Positions 53,531-64,000 of a stretch of 64,000 nt of DNA are shown in pieces; the stretch's first letter is position 1, and each line of letters opens with the position of its first letter. A program made the position numbers and the translations under genes. Origin of the DNA: Caldilineaceae bacterium (GTDB lineage: Bacteria > Chloroflexota > Anaerolineae > Caldilineales > Caldilineaceae); the NCBI GenBank assembly GCA_020634815.1, contig JACKBA010000034.1, forward strand, positions 4,774 to 68,773, given 5' to 3'. The notes under the pieces are model-generated. The model saw nothing but the letters and a program-made list of their open reading frames with translations. It was not told the DNA's origin and made no database searches.

Positions 53531-54942
53531 CTCTAGTTTCCGGTAAAAGTTGAGCGACGTACGGGACAAAATGACAAACGGCGATTAACATTCCACAATA
53601 AGGTTGAAGCCAAGGAGTGGAAGATGCTAACCGCCGTAGAACACACTGTACATGCAATCAGCGCCGTCGTCCAAACGGTGCCAGTAGGAACCAACGTTGC
53701 CCTGGTGCGGATTCTGTGGATCATGATGAGTGGTGCGTTCTTGCAGAGTCGCGGTGCCTTCTTCACGGCCCTTGCCACCATGTTTGCGCCGGCGGAAGTT
53801 CGCCGCAGTTGGGCAGCGCTGCGCAATGGATCCTGGGAGTGCAACGAACTGCTTGAGAATTGGCACGTCTTCGTGGCGAGCGAGAACCAATGGCGTGTAC
53901 GTCGCCACGAAGGATACGAGGCGGTCAGTGTGGATATGACAGGATTCTGGCGCCCTCGTCTCAAAGGTTGGCTGGGAAAGCACTATCACAGCCTGGCGCA
54001 ACGCTCCCTGCCAGCAGTCGTGTTTGGCGTCGTGGTGCTTTCGGGGCAGGTGAGGGACAAACGGACGCCGTTGTTGCAACGCATCGTGCGTTGCAAGCCG
54101 GAAGTTGACAAAGCGAGCTTTCGAATGCAGTTGCTGCAAGAAACGAAAAAGCATACGCTACCCAATCAAGTCACAGTCTACGATGCCGAATTCGAGGTGG
54201 CTGACTTACAACGTGCTGCGATAGACCGCTATGTTGTCCGACTTGCCACCAACTGCACGGCACGGCGCAATCAGTTGCCACGCTACAAAGGCAAGGGCTG
54301 TCATCCCAAATACGGCGAACTTGTGCGCCCACTGCCACGCAAACACAAAGACAAGACCATCGCCGCCTCGATCCCCCATCAAGAGGGTCACTTTGTCCAT
54401 GAAGGTCGTCGAATCGACGTGCAGTCCTGGCATGATCTGGTACTCCCGACCTCTCAAGTCGGCCCAGATGCGCCGACCTTTGACATCTACGTCTTTCATG
54501 ATCCGCTTTACAAGCAGCCGTTGGTCTTGGGCACCGATCTGACGAAGATCAAGGCGGAGACCGTCTACCATATCTACCGTGACCGCTGGCCGGTGGAACA
54601 GCCCCCGCTGGCCGCCAAGCAGATGATAGGTCTTCATCGCCAGTTCGTTTTTGCCGATGAATCCTGCTTCAGGCTACCTGAACTGAGTCTCGTTGCCGGC
54701 GCCATCCTAACCTATACCGCCGCCGTCTTGCCGCCTATCCCTTCCGGCTTCTGGGACCGTACGCCTGCAGCGACGCCTGGGCGATTGCGTCGCCTACTTG
54801 CACGTGCCGATTTTTCAACTTTGCCTGTCACCGACCCGCAACTTCGCAAAAAGAACTCCCCCACGGCACACTTACCCAAGGGGATCGACGCTCATCGCCG
54901 TCTCAAACCGTCTACTCCACCCCCAATTACCGGAAACTAGAG
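53531..54942 (+). mobile_element. Complete IS4-type insertion sequence, 1412 bp
   Basis: Perfect 16-bp terminal inverted repeats: CTCTAGTTTCCGGTAA (53531-53546) and its complement at 54927-54942. Flanked by a 5-bp direct duplication TCCAA. It carries one intact transposase whose stop codon lies in the right inverted repeat. The uninterrupted target would be a 14-bp-arm palindrome with TCCAA as loop. Confidence 0.93.
53624..54940 (+). CDS. DDE transposase of the IS4 group
   Basis: 438 aa. Catalytic residues: D in AVSVDMTGFWRP, D in TVYDAEFEVADL and E in YHIYRDRWPVEQPPLAAKQM, the last matching the IS4-family Y-x2-R-x3-E-x6-K signature exactly. It cuts and pastes the element. AAGGAG at 53612-53617 supports the start. 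The reading frame is intact, so the element may be active. Base use is more AT-rich than in neighbouring genes, in keeping with recent arrival. The 5-bp target duplication is shorter than the 9-12 bp usual for classic IS4, so the exact group is uncertain. Confidence 0.92.
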   Translation: MLTAVEHTVHAISAVVQTVPVGTNVALVRILWIMMSGAFLQSRGAFFTALATMFAPAEVRRSWAALRNGSWECNELLENWHVFVASENQWRVRRHEGYEAVSVDMTGFWRPRLKGWLGKHYHSLAQRSLPAVVFGVVVLSGQVRDKRTPLLQRIVRCKPEVDKASFRMQLLQETKKHTLPNQVTVYDAEFEVADLQRAAIDRYVVRLATNCTARRNQLPRYKGKGCHPKYGELVRPLPRKHKDKTIAASIPHQEGHFVHEGRRIDVQSWHDLVLPTSQVGPDAPTFDIYVFHDPLYKQPLVLGTDLTKIKAETVYHIYRDRWPVEQPPLAAKQMIGLHRQFVFADESCFRLPELSLVAGAILTYTAAVLPPIPSGFWDRTPAATPGRLRRLLARADFSTLPVTDPQLRKKNSPTAHLPKGIDAHRRLKPSTPPPITGN

Positions 54943-54961
54943 TCCAAGAAACTCGGTTTCT
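54943..54961 (+). repeat. Right half of the split palindrome, with target duplication
   Basis: TCCAA (54943-54947) then GAAACTCGGTTTCT (54948-54961), the exact reverse complement of the left arm at 53512-53525. Confidence 0.85.
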
Positions 54962-54973
54962 TCCGGAGCGATA

Positions 54974-56071
<1,098 letters not shown>

Positions 56072-56074
56072 GAA

Positions 56075-57070
56075 TCACTCCGTGTACCTGGCGAGATGCT
56101 GCGTGTAGTAGGCGACGGTGCGCGCCAGACCGTCGGCCAGCGGCGTGACGGGTTTCCAGCCCAGCGCTGCCTCGATGCGGGCGTAGCTGGAGTAGACGTC
56201 GCCGATATCGATCTTCTTGCGCGCCTCGGGCCAGGGCACCAGCGTCACGCTGCCGCGGCCGGCGATCTCGACAATCAACGAGGCCAGTTCAAGCAGGCTG
56301 ATGGGCGCCGGGCCGCCCAGGTTGTAGATGCCGCCATTGGCGGTGTCAGTGGCGCCGGCGCGCAGGAACGCATCGACCACGTCGTCGACGTAGGTGAGGT
56401 CGCGCAACTGGCTGCCGTCGCCGTAGAGTTGAATCTCCTTGCCCTCCACTGCCAGGCGGATAAACCAGCCGATAAAACCCTGGCGGTTGTGCTTGATCAA
56501 CTGGCGCGGGCCGTAGGTGTTTGTCAGGCGCAGCGAAGAGGTGCGCAGGCCGTAGGCGGTGTGATAGACGACGTGGTACCACTCACCGGCCAACTTGTTG
56601 ACGCCGTTGACGTCGGTCGGCGCCTGCAGGTGATCCTCGTCCAGGGGCAGATAGCGCGGCTTGCCGTATTGCTGGCGCGTCCCGGCGTAGATAATCTTCG
56701 CGTCAGGGTTCTCTTCGCGGCACGCCTCCAGGATCGACAACTGGCTGCGGGCGTTGATCTCGAGGTCGGTGAAGGGGTCGGTCATGGAGTCCATGTGGCT
56801 GACCTGGCCGGCCAGGTTGAAGAGCAGATCCTGCCCCTTGACCAAGGCGCGCATGGCATACGGGTCGCGCACGTCGGCGATGTTGACGATCAGCCGGTTC
56901 TCGTAGCCGTCGATGTTGAAGAGATTGCCGCCGTAGTCGGGGATCAGCGAGTCGATGACGGTGACGTGCGCGCCAAGATCGACCAGCCGCCGCGCCAGAT
57001 TGGAGCCGATAAAACCCAGCCCGCCGGTGATCAGCACCGCCTTGCCTGCGTACGTGTCGAGATAGTCCAT
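56075..57070 (-). CDS. NAD-dependent nucleotide-sugar epimerase/dehydratase
   Basis: 331 aa. Extended short-chain dehydrogenase: the NAD site is AVLITGGLGFIGSNLARRL, followed by LLFNLAGQVSHMDSMTDP, a TRQQYGKPRYLPLDEDH block and LRLTNTYGPRQLIKH, with LRDLTYVDDVVDAFLRA near the end. The usual catalytic YxxxK reads NGVNK here (TDVNGVNKLAGEW): Lys is kept but Tyr is replaced by Asn. The start at 57070 is chosen because a perfect extended -10 (57080-57088) lies just 9 nt upstream; an ATG at 57091 would be upstream of it. Confidence 0.88.
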   Translation of the reverse strand: MDYLDTYAGKAVLITGGLGFIGSNLARRLVDLGAHVTVIDSLIPDYGGNLFNIDGYENRLIVNIADVRDPYAMRALVKGQDLLFNLAGQVSHMDSMTDPFTDLEINARSQLSILEACREENPDAKIIYAGTRQQYGKPRYLPLDEDHLQAPTDVNGVNKLAGEWYHVVYHTAYGLRTSSLRLTNTYGPRQLIKHNRQGFIGWFIRLAVEGKEIQLYGDGSQLRDLTYVDDVVDAFLRAGATDTANGGIYNLGGPAPISLLELASLIVEIAGRGSVTLVPWPEARKKIDIGDVYSSYARIEAALGWKPVTPLADGLARTVAYYTQHLARYTE

Positions 57071-57079
57071 AACGGAGGG

Positions 57080-57088
57080 ATTATAGCA
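57080..57088 (-). promoter_or_regulatory. Extended -10 promoter, probably leaderless
   Basis: TGCTATAAT on the minus strand, with the epimerase ATG 9 nt downstream. Confidence 0.65.
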
Positions 57089-57111
57089 CATGGTTCGTGA
57101 TGCATCCTTTG

Positions 57112-57120
57112 TGCTACAAT
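57112..57120 (+). promoter_or_regulatory. Extended -10 promoter of the toxin-antitoxin pair
   Basis: TGCTACAAT, 42 nt before the antitoxin ATG; the two divergent promoters lie only 23 nt apart. Confidence 0.6.
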
Positions 57121-57162
57121 CTGGGTACGCTTCATTATTGCTGGCTGGAGGAGAAGGTGACC

Positions 57163-57384
57163 ATGGTTACGAGACTGGTCGACAAGCGCGAGGTTCAGCT
57201 ACCTGCCGTCGTACTTCGTGAGTTCGAGGATGTAGAGTTCTTCGAGATAAGCTCGGACGGGATGCGCATTGTGTTGACGCCGGTCAGCGCCAATCGTGCT
57301 GACCTGGTGCGTCAGAAACTGGATCTCTTGGGCTTGACCGAACGGGACATCGAGGATGCCGTCGAATGGGCGCGCAATCCCTAG
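57163..57384 (+). CDS. Putative antitoxin of a PIN-toxin pair
   Basis: 73 aa. MVTRLVDKREVQLPAVVLRE resembles the beta-strand N-terminus of AbrB/VapB-type DNA-binding antitoxins. The C-terminus (LVRQKLDLLGLTERDIEDAV, EWARNP) is helical and suits toxin binding. GGAGGAG 14-20 nt upstream, with AGAAGG nearer, supports the start. It overlaps the toxin gene by 19 nt, the common antitoxin-first layout. The family is not certain from sequence alone. Confidence 0.65.
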   Translation: MVTRLVDKREVQLPAVVLREFEDVEFFEISSDGMRIVLTPVSANRADLVRQKLDLLGLTERDIEDAVEWARNP

Positions 57385-57812
57385 ATCACGCGCTCCGCGT
57401 TGTCCTTGACACGAATATCGTTGTCTCGGCGCTAGTATTTGCTTCTGGCCGACTCTCCTGGCTGCGCCATCAATGGCAGCAAGGAGCGATAGTTCCGCTC
57501 GTCACCCACGATACGACCGACGAATTGATCCGCGTCCTGTCCTACCCGAAATTCCGCCTGTCCTCAGAAGACGTCAAGGCTCTTCTGGGCGATTATCTAC
57601 CCTTTTGCGAAGTCGTGGACATTCGCGATAGCGAGATCAGCCTTCCAGAAGTGAGAGATCCAAACGATCGCATCTTCTTGGCTGCGGCGAGCGCCGGCAA
57701 TGCGGGGTACCTGATCACGGGTGATGACGATCTGTTGGCAATACGGGCAAACTTCGCCATTCCGATCATTACCGCGGCGGAACTGGGGATTTCTCTTGGA
57801 GTACGAGAGTAA
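57366..57812 (+). CDS. PIN-domain putative toxin (COG1569-like)
   Basis: 148 aa. The acidic active-site set of PIN ribonucleases is present: D in RVVLDTNIVVSALVFASG, E in TTDELIRVLSYPKF, D in RDPNDRIFLAAASAGN and DDD in YLITGDDDLLAI. The C-terminus IPIITAAEL is typical of the putative-toxin PIN family. Such toxins cleave RNA when the antitoxin is lost. It overlaps the antitoxin gene and is convergent with metW. Confidence 0.88.
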   Translation: MGAQSLDHALRVVLDTNIVVSALVFASGRLSWLRHQWQQGAIVPLVTHDTTDELIRVLSYPKFRLSSEDVKALLGDYLPFCEVVDIRDSEISLPEVRDPNDRIFLAAASAGNAGYLITGDDDLLAIRANFAIPIITAAELGISLGVRE

Positions 57813-57841
57813 CGCTGAATCGCACCTGTCCAATTGAGGGT

Positions 57842-58491
57842 TCAGCGCGATCGCCGGTGGAGGGTGAAGACCGCCGTCGTCGAGAGCAGGTTCTTGAAGC
57901 GCCCCGTGCGAATGCGCACGCCCCGGTTCATGTAGACCTGGCGGTCGATTTCGATGTCGACCTGGCGGCAGAAGCGTGCAAAGTCCGTGACGCTGAAGGG
58001 CTGGCGGCGCGGGCTCTCGTACCACTGCTGGGGCAGGTCCACCGCAACGGGGATGCGCCCGGTGAAAAGCAATTCCAGCCGGCAGCGCCAATGTCCCCAA
58101 TTCGAGAAGCTGACGATGGCCGTGCGCCCGACGCGCAGCATCTCGCCCAGCACCATGGCCGGGTCGTCGAGAAAGGGCAGCGTCTGGGAGAGGATGACGC
58201 TGTCGAAACTCAGGTCCGGGTAGTCGGCCAGCCCTTCCTGCACGTTGCCCTGGCGCACGCTCAGCCCGCGGCGCACGCACGCCAGCACGCCGGCCTCCGT
58301 CAGTTCGATCCCGCGCCCCCGGACCTGCTTGCGGTCGCGCAGGTGCTCCAGCAGCGCGCCGTCGCCGCAGCCGATGTCCAGCACGCGCGTCGCCGGATCC
58401 ACGAGCTCGGCGATGGCGCGCAGGTCGGGGCGCAGGCGGGCGGCGGGCGATTCGGGAGCGGGAGCAGCGATTGGTTGGTTTGGCGTCGTGT

Positions 58492-58495
<4 letters not shown>
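57842..58495 (-). CDS. metW: MetW-type methyltransferase-fold protein
   Basis: 217 aa. SAM-type Rossmann signature TRVLDIGCGDGALLEHLRDR, then the MetW block GRGIELTEAGVLACVRRGLS and SVILSQTLPFLDDPAMVLGE, followed by FSNWGHWRCRLELLFTGRIP. MetW works together with MetX in homoserine acylation for methionine synthesis. Start and metX stop overlap as ATGA (58492-58495), indicating translational coupling. It is the last gene of the riboswitch-controlled metYXW unit. Confidence 0.93.
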
Positions 58496-59727
<1,232 letters not shown>

Positions 59728-59753
59728 AGAAGCACCTTTGTGAACTGGAAAAC

Positions 59754-59855
59754 CAACGGTCAATGGTCAACGGTCAATTGCTAATTGTCAACGCTCGGAC
59801 GCGCCGGCGAGTTCATTGACAATTGACCATTGACCGTTGACAATCGACCATTGGC
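59754..59855 (-). repeat. Inverted heptamer-repeat array between metY and metX
   Basis: Heptamers such as GGTCAAT and GGTCAAC (59754-59792) face TTGACCA, TTGACCG and TTGACAA (59814-59855) around a 20-nt centre, giving about 40-nt imperfect complementary arms. Confidence 0.8.
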
Positions 59856-59864
59856 TACTTCCTC

Positions 59865-61157
<1,293 letters not shown>

Positions 61158-61194
61158 GGGTCGCTCTTCTTTCCTGTTGGTTCGTTATGCTGAC

Positions 61195-61223
61195 AAAAAA
61201 CCTCTCGCCTGGCCGGTGAGAGG
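61195..61223 (-). terminator. Second terminator of the SAM-I leader
   Basis: CCTCTC/GAGAGG stem (61201-61206 with 61218-61223) followed on the minus strand by TTTTTT. Confidence 0.7.
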
Positions 61224-61255
61224 TCGTCACGCTCGCTGCTGCCTGCGCAAATTTG

Positions 61256-61295
<40 letters not shown>

Positions 61296-61308
61296 AGCGC
61301 GAACTGCT

Positions 61309-61435
<127 letters not shown>

Positions 61436-61459
61436 CTTGCTATGCGGTTGTGAAGCGCA

Positions 61460-61488
61460 AGGATAGCAGGGCGCTATGAATTTGTCAA
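61460..61488 (-). promoter_or_regulatory. Promoter of the metYXW operon
   Basis: TTGACA, a 17-nt spacer and TATCCT with TGC before it, about 26 nt upstream of the aptamer. Confidence 0.8.
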
Positions 61489-61513
61489 ATGAGAATGAGA
61501 GAAATTCAAAAAG

Positions 61514-61586
61514 GCAATCTCCAGTCTCCAATCTCCAATCTCGTAATCTCCCAATCTCGAAGTGGAGACTAGAGATTAGGAGATTC
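61514..61586 (+). repeat. Inverted heptamer-type repeat array
   Basis: CAGTCTCC-AATCTCC-AATCTCG units (61521-61560) face GGAGACT-AGAGATT-AGGAGATT (61564-61585). The array includes the last codons (RIS) and stop of the DUF983 gene. Confidence 0.7.
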
Positions 61587-61935
61587 TTTCCTGTTCCTCT
61601 GACTTGCGCGGGTCGAGCACCTGGTCGGCGTGCATCCAGAGGATGCGCGCGTAGCGAAAGATGAGCGGTGTCAGCAACAGCGTTTCGCCGATGATGATGA
61701 GTGAAAAGACGAGGATGGAGACGTCGAGAAAATAGAGCAGCACCGCGGTGGGCACCAGCACCAGGAAACCGGCCGCATAGCCAATGAACATGGAGTTGAG
61801 AAAATAGCCGGTCTCGCGCTCGTACTTCACACCGCAGACGGGGCAGTGCGTGTGCATGCCAAAGAGCGACGTAAAGACCTGCCCTTGCAGGCAGACCGGG
61901 CAGCGCTGGCGCAGTAAGGCCCAGAGGCGTTTCAT
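61576..61935 (-). CDS. DUF983 family small membrane protein
   Basis: 119 aa. Two CPxC pairs (RCPVCLQGQ and HCPVCGVKYE) suggest a zinc ribbon, followed by ETGYFLNSMFIGYAAG and two membrane segments (FLVLVPTAVLLYFLDV, LIIIGETLLLTPLIF). DUF983 proteins are often found with respiratory oxidase assembly genes; no such gene is beside it here. Function unknown. The last residues come from a repeat array. The start lies 7 nt after an extended -10, so it is probably leaderless. Confidence 0.85.
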   Translation of the reverse strand: MKRLWALLRQRCPVCLQGQVFTSLFGMHTHCPVCGVKYERETGYFLNSMFIGYAAGFLVLVPTAVLLYFLDVSILVFSLIIIGETLLLTPLIFRYARILWMHADQVLDPRKSEEQERIS

Positions 61936-61942
61936 AATAGGC

Positions 61943-61951
61943 AGTATAGCA
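61943..61951 (-). promoter_or_regulatory. Extended -10 promoter, probably leaderless
   Basis: TGCTATACT on the minus strand, 7 nt before the ATG of the DUF983 gene. Confidence 0.6.
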
Positions 61952-61978
61952 CGGTGCCGTGCAGTTCAAATTTACCGG

Positions 61979-62006
61979 TTGGCATTCAGCCGTAATCGCG
62001 TATAAG
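61979..62006 (+). promoter_or_regulatory. Promoter of the sugar isomerase operon
   Basis: TTGGCA, a 16-nt spacer and TATAAG; the transcript would start about 97 nt before the gene. Confidence 0.55.
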
Positions 62007-62109
62007 ATACCAAGCAATTGCCAACCCCAGACTTCCAGAAAAAATCGCTTCTTGGGCGTTTAGCTGACCAAACCATTTCGATTGCATTTCAGGCAAAGGA
62101 AGAATGCGT

Positions 62110-63579
62110 ATGACGACTTCAGCGAACCGGACAAACCGCGCCCGCGTGGGTGTCTTCGGCATCGGGCTGGCCGCGTACTGGCCGCAGTTCGAGGGGCTGC
62201 GCGACCTGCTCGTCGGTTATCAGGAGGAGGTCGAGCGGCGCATCACGGCCATGGGCGCCGAGGTCGTGTCGGCCGGGCTGGTCGACACCGCGCCCGCGGC
62301 GCAGGATGCCGGCGATCGCTTTGCCGCCAACAACGTCGACCTGATCGTCTGCTACGTCGGCACCTATTCGACGTCGTCGCAGGTGCTGCCGGCCGTGCAG
62401 CGCCGCAAGGCGCCCGTACTCGTGCTCAACCTGCAGCCGGTGCCCTCCATGGATTACCCCAACACCGGCACGGCGGAGTGGCTGGCCAACTGCTGCGCCT
62501 GCTGCGTGCCGGAGATTTCCAACGCCTTTGCGCGCAGCCGCATCCAGTTCAATGTCGTCTCCGGGCTGCTTTTCCCCGCACCGGGCAACGCCGAACAGTA
62601 CTACCAGCGCGGCTGGCGCGAGATCGAGGAGTGGGTCAAGGCTGCCGGCGTGCTGCGCGAACTCTCCTACGCCCGCGTCGGTTTTCTGGGCCACACCTAT
62701 CCGGGCATGCTCGACATGTACTCCGACTTCACCATGCACCACGCGCAACTGGGCGCCCACATCGAGGTGCTGGAGATGGACGATCTGCACGCGCGCGTCA
62801 AGTCGGCCACCGAGGAAGAGATTGCGGCCAAGATCGCCGAAATAAACGGCGTATTCGACATCGCCGCGCCGGGCAAGGACAAGATCTCGCAGCCGGTGAC
62901 GGACGAGGCCATGCGCTGGTCGGCGACGGTGGCCGTGGGGCTGGACAAGCTGGTCGGCGACTTCAACCTCAACGGGCTGACCTATTACTACCGCGGGCTC
63001 GACGGCAACGCCAACGAGGAGCTGGGCGCCACGCTCATCGTCGGCAACTCGCTGCTCACCGCGCGCGGCATCCCCGCCTCGGGCGAGGGCGACCTCAAGA
63101 CGTGCATGGCCATGCTCATCATGGATCGCCTGGGCGCGGGCGGCTCCTACACCGAGTTCTACGCCATGGACTTCGACGAAGATTTCATCCTCATGGGCCA
63201 CGACGGGCCGGGACACATCAAGATCAGCGCGGGCCGGCCGGTGCTGCGCGGGCTGGGCCTCTTCCACGGCAAGCGCGGCTACGGCCTCTCCGTGGAGTTC
63301 AACGTGCAGATGGGGCCGATCACCATCCTGGGCATGACGCAGACCGCCGACGGCCGTCTGAAGATGATCGCAGCCGAGGGCGAGTCGATCCCCGGCAGCC
63401 GGCTCGAGATCGGCAACACCAATTCGCGGCTGCGCTTCGGTCTCGACCCCGCCACCTTCATGGATCGCTGGTGCGAGCACGGACCGACCCATCACGTCGC
63501 GTTGGGCGTCGGCCATCAGCTCGGCAAGATTCGCAAACTGGCGCGCCTGCTCGACCTGGAGTTGGCGGTTGTCGGGTAA
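62110..63579 (+). CDS. L-arabinose/L-fucose isomerase-family protein
   Basis: 489 aa, close to AraA length (~500). N-terminal Rossmann-like domain (VGVFGIGLAAYWPQFEGLRD, LIVCYVGTYSTSSQVLPAVQ). The middle domain has the FLGHTYPGMLDMYSDF block. Metal-site candidates are Glu in ASGEGDLKTCMAM, Glu/Asp in TEFYAMDFDEDF, His in GHDGPGHIKIS and His in CEHGPTHHVALG. It should interconvert an aldose and a ketose with Mn2+. The exact sugar is unknown; the rhaM neighbour suggests a 6-deoxy sugar such as rhamnose or fucose. AAGGA 9 nt ahead supports the ATG at 62110 over 62104. Confidence 0.82.
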   Translation: MTTSANRTNRARVGVFGIGLAAYWPQFEGLRDLLVGYQEEVERRITAMGAEVVSAGLVDTAPAAQDAGDRFAANNVDLIVCYVGTYSTSSQVLPAVQRRKAPVLVLNLQPVPSMDYPNTGTAEWLANCCACCVPEISNAFARSRIQFNVVSGLLFPAPGNAEQYYQRGWREIEEWVKAAGVLRELSYARVGFLGHTYPGMLDMYSDFTMHHAQLGAHIEVLEMDDLHARVKSATEEEIAAKIAEINGVFDIAAPGKDKISQPVTDEAMRWSATVAVGLDKLVGDFNLNGLTYYYRGLDGNANEELGATLIVGNSLLTARGIPASGEGDLKTCMAMLIMDRLGAGGSYTEFYAMDFDEDFILMGHDGPGHIKISAGRPVLRGLGLFHGKRGYGLSVEFNVQMGPITILGMTQTADGRLKMIAAEGESIPGSRLEIGNTNSRLRFGLDPATFMDRWCEHGPTHHVALGVGHQLGKIRKLARLLDLELAVVG

Positions 63580-63587
63580 GAAATCCA

Positions 63588-63674
63588 GCCACAAAGCCAC
63601 AAAGACGCAAAGGTGCACGAAGAAAGGGCCGAGTATTGCCTTTGTGAACCTTTGTGTCTTCGTGACTTCGTGGC
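63588..63674 (+). repeat. Inverted repeat built of octamers
   Basis: Two 34-nt arms (63588-63621 and 63641-63674), 28 of 34 positions complementary, made of CCACAAAG/CACGAAG-type octamers around a 19-nt centre, between the isomerase and rhaM. Confidence 0.85.
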
Positions 63675-63704
63675 TATCTTCCAAACACGAATGAGGAAAC
63701 CACG

Positions 63705-64000
63705 ATGAACCGGATCGGCTTTGTACTCAAGGTGAAGCAGGAGAAGATCGAGGAATACAAGGAGCATCACCACCATGTCTGGCCGGAGATGCAGGACGCG
63801 CTGCGTGCGACGGGCTGGCACAATTACTCGCTCTTTCTGCGCGATGACGGGCTGCTCTTCGGCTACTTCGAGACGCCGCACGACCTGGCCACGGCTGCCG
63901 CCAAGATGGCCGAGACCGGGGTCAACACGCGCTGGCAGGAGTTCATGGCGCCTTACTTCGAGTCGCCGGACAACGCACGTCCGGACCAGATGTTGGTCGA
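63705..64000 (+). CDS. rhaM: L-rhamnose mutarotase (3' end outside window)
   Basis: 98 codons are seen and only a few residues are missing (family ~104 aa). MNRIGFVLKVKQEKIEEYKE, HHHHVWPEM, then GWHNYSLFLRDDGLLFGYFE and NTRWQEFMAPYFE match the RhaM family (formerly DUF718). The His in the HHVWPEM block and the Trp-rich end form the sugar site. It interconverts the alpha and beta anomers of L-rhamnose. GAGGAA upstream supports the start. With the isomerase before it, this looks like a deoxy-sugar catabolic operon continuing past the window. Confidence 0.93.
   Translation, partial: MNRIGFVLKVKQEKIEEYKEHHHHVWPEMQDALRATGWHNYSLFLRDDGLLFGYFETPHDLATAAAKMAETGVNTRWQEFMAPYFESPDNARPDQMLV

Noticed and set aside
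59754..59855. Possible CRISPR or phage attachment site
   Set aside because: Units are 7 nt and degenerate with no spacers, tRNA or integrase nearby; better described as a heptamer array.
62119..63684. A 521-codon minus-strand frame over the isomerase
   Set aside because: Antisense shadow; the isomerase frame has family motifs and a ribosome site.

Overview
This is a high-GC bacterial chromosome segment with dense genes on both strands and no rRNA or tRNA that I can see. Gene content and style point to a Chloroflexota bacterium of the Anaerolineae/Caldilineae type (moderate confidence, from memory of such genomes). The indicators are large exported proteins ending in a short hydrophobic-Pro-hydrophobic-x-Arg tail, big membrane glycosyltransferase-like proteins (DUF2723, DUF2079), a UMF1-type MFS carrier, heptanucleotide intergenic repeats and many extended -10 promoters.

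Layout. 1-843: start of a polyprenyl-phosphate sugar transferase (-), cut by the window edge. 1095-3881: membrane-anchored lytic transglycosylase plus an orphan GyrA-type beta-propeller protein. 4314-5426: ParB-fold/DUF4032-like protein with a long leader. 5675-7432: pyruvate kinase. 7569-10397 (-): UMF1 MFS transporter and glyA. 10772-13840: OmpR-type response regulator and histidine kinase. 14045-38883: FIST sensor, small membrane protein and three giant exported proteins: a six-cupredoxin multicopper oxidase of 3188 aa, a beta-propeller/PKD protein of 2001 aa and a MauG-like di-heme peroxidase of 2210 aa. 39065-40534: thioredoxin-fold protein and SCO1-type copper chaperone. 40639-50671: FGNP-repeat membrane protein, thpR, an Amt-like protein (-), DUF2723 protein, SH3b lipoprotein and a class A PBP. 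50719-53445 (-): DUF2079 protein. 53531-54942: intact IS4-type element. 54974-57070 (-): nucleotide-sugar aminotransferase and epimerase. 57163-57812: antitoxin/PIN toxin pair. 57842-61488 (-): metY-metX-metW under a SAM-I riboswitch. 61576-61935 (-): DUF983 protein. 62110-64000: AraA-family isomerase and rhaM (partial).

The standout is 10772-40534. A two-component system is followed by four copies of one 33-bp promoter-like box made of 11-bp-spaced direct repeats. The boxes sit ahead of the FIST gene, the membrane protein plus multicopper oxidase, the propeller/PKD giant and the peroxidase giant. Each giant ends with a strong hairpin terminator and with the same kind of C-terminal tail (LYMPAVLR, IFLPLVSR, LYLPVVQR). 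A copper chaperone gene lies just downstream. I read this as a co-regulated cell-surface redox system (copper oxidase, haem peroxidase, adhesive or recognition scaffold), which I do not recognise as described. The regulatory link and the chemistry are inferences.
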